Shown here: positions 57,530 to 64,000 of the stretch, in pieces
Position numbering within the stretch: position 1 is the stretch's first letter
Layout of the letters: each line of letters opens with the position of its first letter
Origin: Agromyces sp. S2-1-8
GTDB lineage: Bacteria; Actinomycetota; Actinomycetes; Actinomycetales; Microbacteriaceae
Direction: 5' to 3'
Assembly (NCBI RefSeq): GCF_021129215.1
Contig: NZ_JAJOLP010000001.1
Location: 496,001 to 560,000, forward strand
Length of the DNA stretch: 64,000 bases
Position numbers and translations under genes: made by a program
The notes under the pieces: model-generated
Seen by the model: the letters and a program-made list of their open reading frames with translations, nothing else
What the model was told of the DNA's origin: nothing
The model's database searches: none

Positions 57530-59584
57530 CTACCAGATGGTCACCCGCTCGGCAGGGTCGAGCCAGAGGGCGTCCTCTTCAGTCACTCCGAAGCCAGTGT
57601 AGAACTCATCGATGTTGCGGACGATCTGGTTGCACCGGAACTCGTTCGGCGAGTGGGGATCGATCGCGAGCAGGCGCACCACCTCCTCGTCGCGGCCCTT
57701 CATCTGCCAGGCCTGCGCCCACGACAGGAAGAACCGCTGCACCGCCGAGTACCCGTCGATCTCGGGAGCCCCGTCGACGTCGCCGCCCTGCGAGAGCACG
57801 TACGCCTTCCACGCGATCGCGAGCCCGCCGAGGTCGCCGATGTTCTCGCCGATCGTGAGCGCGCCGTTCACGTGCGGCGCCCCGTTCGCCTCGGCCCCGC
57901 CCTGGGTGGATGCCTCGCCCGCGGCACCCTCGGACCCGGGCGCGCCGTCGGCGAGCTGGGCGGGAACGAGCGCGTCGTACTGCTCGATGAGCGCCTTCGT
58001 GCGCTCCTCGAAGGCGGCGCGGTCGTCGGCCGTCCACCAGTCGGTGAGGCGCCCGTCGCCGTCGTACTTCGACCCCTGGTCGTCGAAGCCGTGCCCGATC
58101 TCGTGTCCGATCACCGCGCCGATCGCGCCGTAGTTCGCCGCGGCGTCGCGGCCGGCGTCGAAGAACGGGAACTGCAGGATCGCCGCAGGGAACACGATCT
58201 CGTTGAAGCCGGGGTTGTAGTACGCGTTGATCGTCTGCGGGGTCATGAACCATTCGTCGCGGTCGATCGGCCCGCCGACCTTGCCGAGCTCGCGCTTGAA
58301 CTCGAACTCGGCCGTCGCGCGCACGTTCCCGACGAGGTCGTCGGTGATCTCGAGGGTCGAGTAGTCGCGCCACTTCACGGGGTAGCCGATCTTCGGCGTG
58401 AACTTCGCGAGCTTGTCGAGCGCCTTCTTCTTGGTGGCCTTCCCCATCCAGTCGAGGCCCTCGATCGACTCGCGGTAGGCCGCGACGAGGTTCGCGACGA
58501 GCTCGTCCATCGCCTCCTTCGCCGCGGGCGGGAAGTGCCGTTCGACGTAGATGCGGCCGACCGCCTCGCCCATGGCGCCCTCGACGAGCGAGACCCCGCG
58601 CTTCCACCGCTCGCGCATCTGCGGCGTGCCGGTGAGCGTGCGGCCGTAGAAGTCGAAGTTGGCCTCGACGAGGTCGCTCGAGAGGTAGGCCGCGCTCGAG
58701 CGCACGACCTGCCAGGCCAGCCAGTCGCGCCAGGCGGGCAGCCGGTCCTCGGTCAGCAGCCGGCCGAGGCCCTGCACGAACGACGGCTGCCGCACGACGA
58801 GCTCGTCGAAGGCGCCCGACGGAACGCCCATCGCGTCGCGCCAGACCGACAGCCCCGAACCCGCGGGCTCGGCGCCGGGGAACGCCAGCGCCGAGGCATC
58901 CGCCCAGCTCTTCAGGTTGTAGGTCTTCTCGCTGTCGCGCGAGTCGACGTTGTTCCAGTGCACCCTCGCGATCTCGGTCTCGAGCTCGAACACGCGGGCC
59001 GCCCGCTCGGCGGCAGCGTCGAACTGCGCGAGCCGCAGCATCCGCTCGAGGTGCTCGCGGTAGGCCGCGCGGATCGGCTCGAAGCGGTCTTCGCGGAAGT
59101 AGCTCTCGTCGGGCAGGCCGATGCCGCCCTGCTCGACGAAGACGAGATAGCGCTCGGGGTCGCCCGGATCGTTGTCGACGTAGAGCTGCGCGAAGCCCGA
59201 CACGCCCTGCCGCTCGAGCCGGCCGAGGGTCTCGACGAAACTGCCGATCGAGTTCACGAGCGACACCTCGAGCAGCTGGCCGGCGATCGGCGTGACCCCG
59301 AGCAGCTCGGCCCGGTCCTCGTTCATGAAGCTCGCGTAGAGGTCGCCCACCTTGCGGGCCTCGGTGCCGGGCTCGGCCTGCTGCGACTCCTCGATGATCT
59401 CGCGCACGGCCTCCTCGGCCTCCTCGTGCAGCACGTAGAAGGAGCCGTAGCGCGCCTTGTCGGCGGGGATGTCGGTGCGTTCGATCCACCTGCCGTTGAC
59501 GTGCCGGAACAGGTCGTCCTGCGGGCGCACGCCCGGGTCGAGCTCGTCAAGCGTGATTCCGGAGGGCAGCGCGACGTCGGTCAT
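57530..59584 (-). CDS. M13 family (neprilysin-like) zinc metallopeptidase
   Basis: The protein is 684 aa from ATG 59584, which sits 7 nt after TAGGCT and is preferred to a TTG two codons upstream. The zinc motif HEIGH is at ~494-498 and the third ligand is E580 in ENIGDLGGLAIAWKAY. The substrate-binding INAYYNPGFNEIVFPAAILQFPFF is also conserved. The N-terminal half matches the PepO-type helical domain (HVNGRWIERTDIPADKARYGSF). No signal peptide is present, so it is an intracellular oligopeptidase as usual in actinobacteria. Confidence 0.94.
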   Translation of the reverse strand: MTDVALPSGITLDELDPGVRPQDDLFRHVNGRWIERTDIPADKARYGSFYVLHEEAEEAVREIIEESQQAEPGTEARKVGDLYASFMNEDRAELLGVTPIAGQLLEVSLVNSIGSFVETLGRLERQGVSGFAQLYVDNDPGDPERYLVFVEQGGIGLPDESYFREDRFEPIRAAYREHLERMLRLAQFDAAAERAARVFELETEIARVHWNNVDSRDSEKTYNLKSWADASALAFPGAEPAGSGLSVWRDAMGVPSGAFDELVVRQPSFVQGLGRLLTEDRLPAWRDWLAWQVVRSSAAYLSSDLVEANFDFYGRTLTGTPQMRERWKRGVSLVEGAMGEAVGRIYVERHFPPAAKEAMDELVANLVAAYRESIEGLDWMGKATKKKALDKLAKFTPKIGYPVKWRDYSTLEITDDLVGNVRATAEFEFKRELGKVGGPIDRDEWFMTPQTINAYYNPGFNEIVFPAAILQFPFFDAGRDAAANYGAIGAVIGHEIGHGFDDQGSKYDGDGRLTDWWTADDRAAFEERTKALIEQYDALVPAQLADGAPGSEGAAGEASTQGGAEANGAPHVNGALTIGENIGDLGGLAIAWKAYVLSQGGDVDGAPEIDGYSAVQRFFLSWAQAWQMKGRDEEVVRLLAIDPHSPNEFRCNQIVRNIDEFYTGFGVTEEDALWLDPAERVTIW

Positions 59585-59591
59585 GCGCAAC

Positions 59592-59621
59592 AGCCTATGC
59601 TCGGCTTCCGGCGCATAGGCT
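59592..59621. promoter_or_regulatory. back-to-back promoters in a 47-bp divergent gap
   Basis: Minus -10 TAGGCT (read from 59597 to 59592) serves the M13 peptidase, with 7 nt to its ATG. Plus -10 TAGGCT (59616-59621) serves the yccF-like gene, with 10 nt to its ATG. The two -10 elements are 18 bp apart, so the -35 region of each overlaps the other promoter. Confidence 0.6.
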
Positions 59622-59631
59622 GAGGATCGAC

Positions 59632-60003
59632 ATGAAGACGCTGCTGAACATCATCTGGCTCGTGCTCTCGGGCATCTGGCTGTTCCTGTCGTACGTGCTC
59701 GCGGGCGTCGTGATGTGCATCCTGATCGTGACGATCCCGTGGGGCATCGCGTCGTTCCGCATCGCGATGTACGCCCTGTGGCCGTTCGGCCGCACGGTCG
59801 TGCAGAAGCCGACCTCGGGCGCGTGGTCGTTCATCGGCAACGTGATCTGGGTCATCCTCGCCGGCTGGTGGCTCGCGCTCGAGCACATCGTCACGGGCCT
59901 GCTGCTCTGCATCACGATCATCGGAATCCCGCTCGGCATCGCGAACTTCAAGCTCGTGCCCGTCTCGCTCGCGCCCCTCGGCAAGGAGATCGTCGACGCC
60001 TGA
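59632..60003 (+). CDS. YccF domain membrane protein
   Basis: The protein has 123 aa. Two copies of a YccF-like hydrophobic repeat are seen: IIWLVLSGIWLFLSYVLAG...IPWGIASFRIAMYALWPFGR and VIWVILAGWWLALEHIVTG...IGIPLGIANFKLVPVSLAPLGK. The repeats suggest an internally duplicated inner-membrane protein. Function unknown. A GAGGA lies close to the ATG. Confidence 0.9.
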   Translation: MKTLLNIIWLVLSGIWLFLSYVLAGVVMCILIVTIPWGIASFRIAMYALWPFGRTVVQKPTSGAWSFIGNVIWVILAGWWLALEHIVTGLLLCITIIGIPLGIANFKLVPVSLAPLGKEIVDA

Positions 60004-60128
60004 GCCGTCGGCTCGCCCCCGCTCGCCCGACCCTCCTGACGGGGATGACGCGATCCAGGTCCATTCCGTTCGCCGACGGCCTCGGCCAAGATGGGGCTGG
60101 GCGCCGGGTCGGCGCGGGGCGGAGGGGC

Positions 60129-61859
60129 ATGGCATCGGACTGGTCGGCGCCCCCGCTCGCACGATCGCTGGGCGCCGCGCTCACCCTCATGATGGTGCTC
60201 GGCGTGCTGTTCGCCGCGCTCGAGTTCGCGCTGCTCCTCCCCATCCCGCCCGAGTTCTGGGTGATCGCCCTGTTCCCCGCCGTCGCGCTCGTCTGGTTCG
60301 TCGCGGGAACGATCGCGTGGCGCCGACGGCCGAGCAGTCGCACCGGTCTGCTCATCTGGGTCGGCGGCATCTCGCTGCTCGCCGGAGGCCTGCTCAACAC
60401 CGGCATCCAGTTCGGCATCGTGGTCGGCAGCGTCTTCGCGACCGTCATCGTCGCCGTCATCGTGCACCTGCTGCTCGCCTTCCCGTCCGGCCGACTGCCC
60501 GACCGGACCTCCCGCGCGATCGCGCTCGCGGGCTACTTCGTCGCGCTCGTGCTGCAGACCCCGGTCTACGTGTGGGGCATGGGCCTGTTCGCCCCCGCGA
60601 TCCCGGCGAACTCGGAGCTCGCGACGATCGGCGGCGAGGTGCAGCGGTGGGCCGGGCTCGTCGTCGTCGTCGCGACGGCGGTCGTGCTCGGCATGCGGCT
60701 GCGCGCGACGTCGCCCGGCCGCCGGCGCGTGCTGGTGCCGCTCTACGGCTACGGCATGGCGTCGGTCGTGCTCATCCCGGCGAGCGCGAGCCTCGACGTC
60801 GCCCTGCCGGTGCCCGCCGTCGTCGCCGTCCAGCTCGCGCTCATCGCCGGCGTCGCCGTCGCCTTCACGGTCGGGGTGCTCGTCGGCGGCTTCGAGCGCA
60901 CGGCCGAGCTCGAGGAGCTCGCGGCGTGGCTCGGCACCGAGTCCGGACGCGAGCCGCTGCGGTCCGCCATCGCGCGCGCGCTCGGCGATCCGAGCGTCGA
61001 GCTCGTCTACTGGCTGCCGGTGCGCGAGGGATTCGTCGACGAGCAGGGCATCGGCGTCGACCCGCCCGACGATCCCGGTCGCGGCTTCGCCGTCATCGAG
61101 TCCGACGGCGCCCCGGTCGGCGCGATCGTGTACGACGCCAGGCTCGTGGGCGACCAGCAGCGCGTGCAGGCCGTCGGCCGGGTCGCCGCGATCGCGATCG
61201 CGCGCGAACGGCTCACGACCGAGCTGCGAGCGAGCCAGACGGCGCTGCGGCACTCGCGCGTGCGCCTCGTCGAGGCGGCCGACCGGGAGCGCGCCCGCAT
61301 CGCGAAGGACCTGCACGACGGGCTCCAGGTGCAGCTCGTGCTGCTCGCACTCGAGGCGGGGCGCATCCACGACGACGCGCAGGTCGAGGCCGTCCGCGAT
61401 CGTGCGCTGCACCTGCGTCAGGGCATCGAGGAGGCGGCCGACGAGCTGCGCCGGCTCGTGCACGAGGTGATGCCGTCGGCGCTCGTCGAGCGCGGACTGG
61501 TGCTCGCCGCGGAGGACCTCGTCGACCGGATGCCGATTCCGACGACGTTGCGCGCCGAGGGACTCGACGCGCCGCTGTCGCCGACCGTCCTGAACGTCGC
61601 GTACTTCGTCGTCGCCGAGGGGCTCGCCAACACGGTCAAGCATGCGCGCGCGGCATCCGCGTCGGTCAGCCTGACCCGCGAGGGCGACGTGCTCGCCGTC
61701 GAGATCGCCGACGACGGCGTCGGCGGGACGGGCGTGCATCGCGGCCGCGGGCTCGCGGGGCTCGCCGACCGCATCGATGCGGTCGGGGGCAGGATGTCGC
61801 TGCGGAACGTCCCCGGCGGTGGCACGAGCCTCAGGGCGGAGCTGCCGTGCGGGTCGTGA
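60129..61859 (+). CDS. membrane sensor histidine kinase (HisKA_3/NarL type)
   Basis: The protein is ~576 aa from ATG 60129; an in-frame ATG at 60045 is an alternative. About seven N-terminal helices span residues ~15-260. A GAF-like linker and the dimerisation box DRERARIAKDLHDGLQVQLVLLALEAGRI follow, with the phospho-acceptor His. The HATPase domain has VVAEGLANTVKHARA (N box), DDGVGG and GRGLAGLADRIDAVGG. It overlaps the response regulator gene, forming a two-component pair. The stimulus is unknown. Confidence 0.92.
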   Translation: MASDWSAPPLARSLGAALTLMMVLGVLFAALEFALLLPIPPEFWVIALFPAVALVWFVAGTIAWRRRPSSRTGLLIWVGGISLLAGGLLNTGIQFGIVVGSVFATVIVAVIVHLLLAFPSGRLPDRTSRAIALAGYFVALVLQTPVYVWGMGLFAPAIPANSELATIGGEVQRWAGLVVVVATAVVLGMRLRATSPGRRRVLVPLYGYGMASVVLIPASASLDVALPVPAVVAVQLALIAGVAVAFTVGVLVGGFERTAELEELAAWLGTESGREPLRSAIARALGDPSVELVYWLPVREGFVDEQGIGVDPPDDPGRGFAVIESDGAPVGAIVYDARLVGDQQRVQAVGRVAAIAIARERLTTELRASQTALRHSRVRLVEAADRERARIAKDLHDGLQVQLVLLALEAGRIHDDAQVEAVRDRALHLRQGIEEAADELRRLVHEVMPSALVERGLVLAAEDLVDRMPIPTTLRAEGLDAPLSPTVLNVAYFVVAEGLANTVKHARAASASVSLTREGDVLAVEIADDGVGGTGVHRGRGLAGLADRIDAVGGRMSLRNVPGGGTSLRAELPCGS

Positions 61860-62503
61860 TCGCCGAAGACGAGACCCTGCTGCGGCAGGGGCTGCGACTG
61901 CTGCTCGAGGAGGGCGGGTTCGAGGTCGTCGCCGCGGCGGGCGATGCCGACGAGCTGCTCGGCGCCGTCGACGCGCACGGGCCCGATCTCGTGATCACCG
62001 ACATCCGGATGCCGCCGTCGCACAGCGACGAGGGCCTGCGAGCGGCCCTCCGCATCCGGAGCGAGCGCCCCGACATCGCGATCGTCGTGCTCTCGCAGTA
62101 CGTGCAGCGGCGCTACGCGCTCGAGCTGCTCGGGGGCGAGGCATCCAGGATCGGGTACCTGCTGAAGCAGCGGATCGCCGATGTCGGCGCGTTCCGCGAC
62201 GACCTCCGCCGCGTCGCCGAGGGCGGCACGGCGCTCGACCCCGAGGTGGTCGCGGTGCTCATCTCGCGCGCCGGGCGCGGCGGCGGCGACGTGCGGCGAC
62301 TCACGCGCCGCCAGCGCGAGGTGCTCGCCTACATGGCGGAAGGTCGGAGCAACGCCTGGATCGGGCAACGGCTCGTGCTCACCGAGAAGGCGATCGTGCA
62401 GCACACCTCGGGCATCTACGACGCGCTCGGGCTGCCCGTCACGGCCGACGATCACCGCCGGGTGCTCGCGGTGATCCGGTACCTCGACGGCGCGGCCGAC
62501 TGA
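61847..62503 (+). CDS. NarL/LuxR-type response regulator
   Basis: The protein is 218 aa from GTG 61847, which keeps the RVVIAEDE first strand intact; GTG 61856 would remove it. The receiver has the acidic pair ED, phospho-acceptor Asp in LVITDIRMPP and Lys in YLLKQRI. The C-terminal LuxR-type helix-turn-helix is LTRRQREVLAYMAEGRSNAWIGQRLVLTEKAIVQHTSGIYDALGL. It overlaps the kinase gene by 13 bp and is its cognate partner. Confidence 0.94.
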   Translation: MRVVIAEDETLLRQGLRLLLEEGGFEVVAAAGDADELLGAVDAHGPDLVITDIRMPPSHSDEGLRAALRIRSERPDIAIVVLSQYVQRRYALELLGGEASRIGYLLKQRIADVGAFRDDLRRVAEGGTALDPEVVAVLISRAGRGGGDVRRLTRRQREVLAYMAEGRSNAWIGQRLVLTEKAIVQHTSGIYDALGLPVTADDHRRVLAVIRYLDGAAD

Positions 62504-62646
62504 GCGAGGCGTCGCGAGGCCCCGACCCCCGTTCTGGGTGCCGCCGCCGCGGCGAATGGCGACATGGGTCCATGTCGGCGGCGGCGACGCGCGAGGAGAG
62601 TGTGCGATGCGCGCCCCTACGCGAGCCACTCCCGGAAGGATCATCC

Positions 62647-63567
62647 ATGGCTCTGTCGACCTCCGTCCAGATGACGAACGCCGCGCTCAGCGCGGTGCGC
62701 ACCGCCGACCGCGTCTCGCCCGCACTCGCCGCGGGCATCGCCGGCCCCATGTTCGAGCGCACGCGCCCGTCGCGCGTCGTGCATCCGAGCGAGCAGCCCG
62801 TGCACCTCGCCGCCGAGCGGCACCCGCTGCCGCTGCCGCACGGCGACGGCGTGCTCTACGAATGGGGCACGGGCCCCCGCACCGTTCTGCTGGTGCACGG
62901 CTGGCGCGGCCGCGCCTCGCAGTTCGCGCCGATCATCCGCGAGCTGCGCGCCGCGGGCTTCCACCTCGTCGCATTCGACGCACCGGCGCACGGCGACGCG
63001 GCGGGCCGGCGCACCGACATCCGTTCGTGGGTGGAGGCGATCAACCGGCTGCACCTCGAGTACGGCCGCTTCGAGGCGATCATCGGCCACTCGCTCGGCG
63101 CGCTCACGACGATGACCGCGGTGCGCGACGGCGTCTCGACGCGCGGTGTCGTCGGGCTCGCGCCGATGTCGTCGGGCCGCTACCTGTTCGACGCCTTCGC
63201 GCACGGCGTCGGTCTCAGCGAGCAGGCCGCCGCGATCCAGCGCGAGCGCTACACCCGGCGGGTCTTCCCCGACGCGTCCGACCCGTGGCGTCGTTTCGAC
63301 ACGCTCGCCGCACCGCTGCCGGCGTCGGTCGAGCTGCTGCTGCTGCACGACCGTGAAGACCGCGAGATCGACGCCGCGCAGAGCGAGCTGCTGCACGCAG
63401 CGCACGGCGACCGGTCGAGGATGCTGCTGTCCAGCGGATCCGGTCACGTCAGGCTGCTCGGGGCCGACCGCACGCTCGACGCCGTCACGGCCTTCGTCGG
63501 CGGCGGCGTCGCCGCGGTCGACCGCATCGAGCGGGGCGAGGAGCGGAGCGTGCGCACCGCCGCGTGA
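62647..63567 (+). CDS. alpha/beta-hydrolase
   Basis: The protein has 306 aa. GGAAGGA lies 7 nt before the ATG. The fold is marked by VLLVHGWRGRASQFAPII, FDAPAHGD, nucleophile elbow IIGHSLGALTT, acid candidate in LLLLHDREDREI and His in GSGHVRLLGADRTLD. An ~70-residue hydrophobic/basic N-terminal extension precedes the domain. The substrate is unknown. It follows the two-component pair after 143 bp and is probably independently transcribed. Confidence 0.88.
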   Translation: MALSTSVQMTNAALSAVRTADRVSPALAAGIAGPMFERTRPSRVVHPSEQPVHLAAERHPLPLPHGDGVLYEWGTGPRTVLLVHGWRGRASQFAPIIRELRAAGFHLVAFDAPAHGDAAGRRTDIRSWVEAINRLHLEYGRFEAIIGHSLGALTTMTAVRDGVSTRGVVGLAPMSSGRYLFDAFAHGVGLSEQAAAIQRERYTRRVFPDASDPWRRFDTLAAPLPASVELLLLHDREDREIDAAQSELLHAAHGDRSRMLLSSGSGHVRLLGADRTLDAVTAFVGGGVAAVDRIERGEERSVRTAA

Positions 63568-63665
63568 GCCGGGCCGGCGCGCAGCCCGAGCGCCGCGCCG
63601 GTTCCCGAAGACGACCGGATGCCGGAGCGCCCCGGCCGGCATCCGGTCGTGTCACCGGCCCGACG

Positions 63666-63671
63666 TAGGCT
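63666..63671 (+). promoter_or_regulatory. -10 element of MATE gene, short or no leader
   Basis: TAGGCT with 9 nt to the ATG at 63681; gaggg in the spacer could serve as a minimal ribosome site. Confidence 0.5.
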
Positions 63672-63680
63672 CGAGGGCAC

Positions 63681-64000
63681 ATGAATCGCTCCGACGCCTC
63701 CGAACCGGGCACCGCCGGCACCACGGGCTCGTCGACCGACCCGACCGACCCCGCCGCGAGCTCCGCGGCCGCACGGTCGGCGGGGCGCGCCGTCGACCGC
63801 GACATCCTCCGCCTCGCGATTCCCGCGCTCGGCGCGCTCATCGCCGAACCGCTGTTCCTGCTGGCCGACACGGCGATGGTCGGCCACCTCGGTGCGGAGC
63901 CCCTCGCCGGGCTCGGGCTCGCGAGCGCGGTGCTGCAGACGATCATCGGGCTGATGGTGTTCCTCGCCTACGCCACGACGCCCGCGGTCGCCCGCAGGCT
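63681..64000 (+). CDS. MATE family (DinF-like) efflux protein, C-terminus cut off by window edge
   Basis: Only the first ~107 aa are visible. A ~40-residue Ser/Ala/Thr-rich leader is followed by DRDILRLAIPALGALIAEPLFLLADTAMVGHLGAEPLAGLGLASAVLQT. This matches the first two helices of MatE proteins, with the conserved PLF-LADTAMVGHLG motif of DinF-like members. They exchange cations for drugs or metabolites; the substrate is unknown. Confidence 0.88.
   Translation, partial: MNRSDASEPGTAGTTGSSTDPTDPAASSAAARSAGRAVDRDILRLAIPALGALIAEPLFLLADTAMVGHLGAEPLAGLGLASAVLQTIIGLMVFLAYATTPAVARR

Overview
The window is very GC-rich, and almost all of it is coding with strong G/C bias at third codon positions. 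Gene content points to a Gram-positive actinobacterium, most likely a member of the Microbacteriaceae and perhaps Agromyces-like. The pointers are a coproporphyrin-dependent heme pathway, a C50-carotenoid cluster with heterodimeric cyclase subunits, a kinase/Fn3/MoxR/DUF58/transglutaminase cluster, and many apparently leaderless genes. The genus is an inference; no rRNA is present.

Layout. (1) 1-13538, minus strand: a tightly coupled operon resembling the bifidobacterial PFNA/fas cluster. It encodes a Ser/Thr kinase, a giant membrane-anchored Ig/Fn3 protein, a MoxR AAA ATPase, a DUF58 protein, a TgpA-like protein whose transglutaminase domain lacks the usual Cys and His, and an FHA protein cut by the window edge. 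(2) 13767-21369, minus: most of the heme pathway (chdC-cpfC-hemC-hemD, a DMT transporter, hemB-hemL) plus a small unknown gene. (3) 21444-28171: a pyrimidine-dimer glycosylase, a divergent MarR regulator, and the operon idi-crtE-crtB-crtI-crtYe-crtYf-crtEb for a decaprenoxanthin-type C50 carotenoid. (4) 28161-32147: a GntR regulator carrying a repeat-derived insert, three small envelope proteins, a membrane protein coupled to an ECF sigma factor, and a GNAT. (5) 32157-37390: the remaining heme genes (hemE-cgoX on minus, hemA on plus) and a membrane protein. Together with region 2, a full glutamyl-tRNA-to-heme route is present. (6) 37415-40789: a PLD-like protein, a phytanoyl-CoA dioxygenase-like enzyme with a divergent AraC regulator, and a short possibly frameshifted gene. 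(7) 40892-51645: a candidate O-glycan utilisation locus. It holds a secreted GH101 endo-alpha-GalNAcase, a cytoplasmic GH35 beta-galactosidase, a CUT1 ABC importer and a LacI regulator with a perfect 18-bp palindromic operator. (8) 51770-64000: GNAT, glycyl-tRNA synthetase, NUDIX, a tandem alpha/beta-hydrolase, a GNAT pseudogene, a class A beta-lactamase-like protein, an M13 peptidase, a YccF protein, a two-component system, another hydrolase and a MATE transporter cut by the window edge.

No tRNA, rRNA, CRISPR array or intact insertion sequence was recognised. The most unexpected signals are at nucleotide level. One is a 9-mer (GGATGCCTC / GAGGCATCC) seen about 20 times in several reading frames. 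Another is a uniform TAGNNT hexamer 6-7 nt before many start codons. A third is a dispersed 41-bp repeat found both between genes and inside the GntR coding sequence. The strongest pathway-level prediction is the GH101/GH35/ABC/LacI locus.
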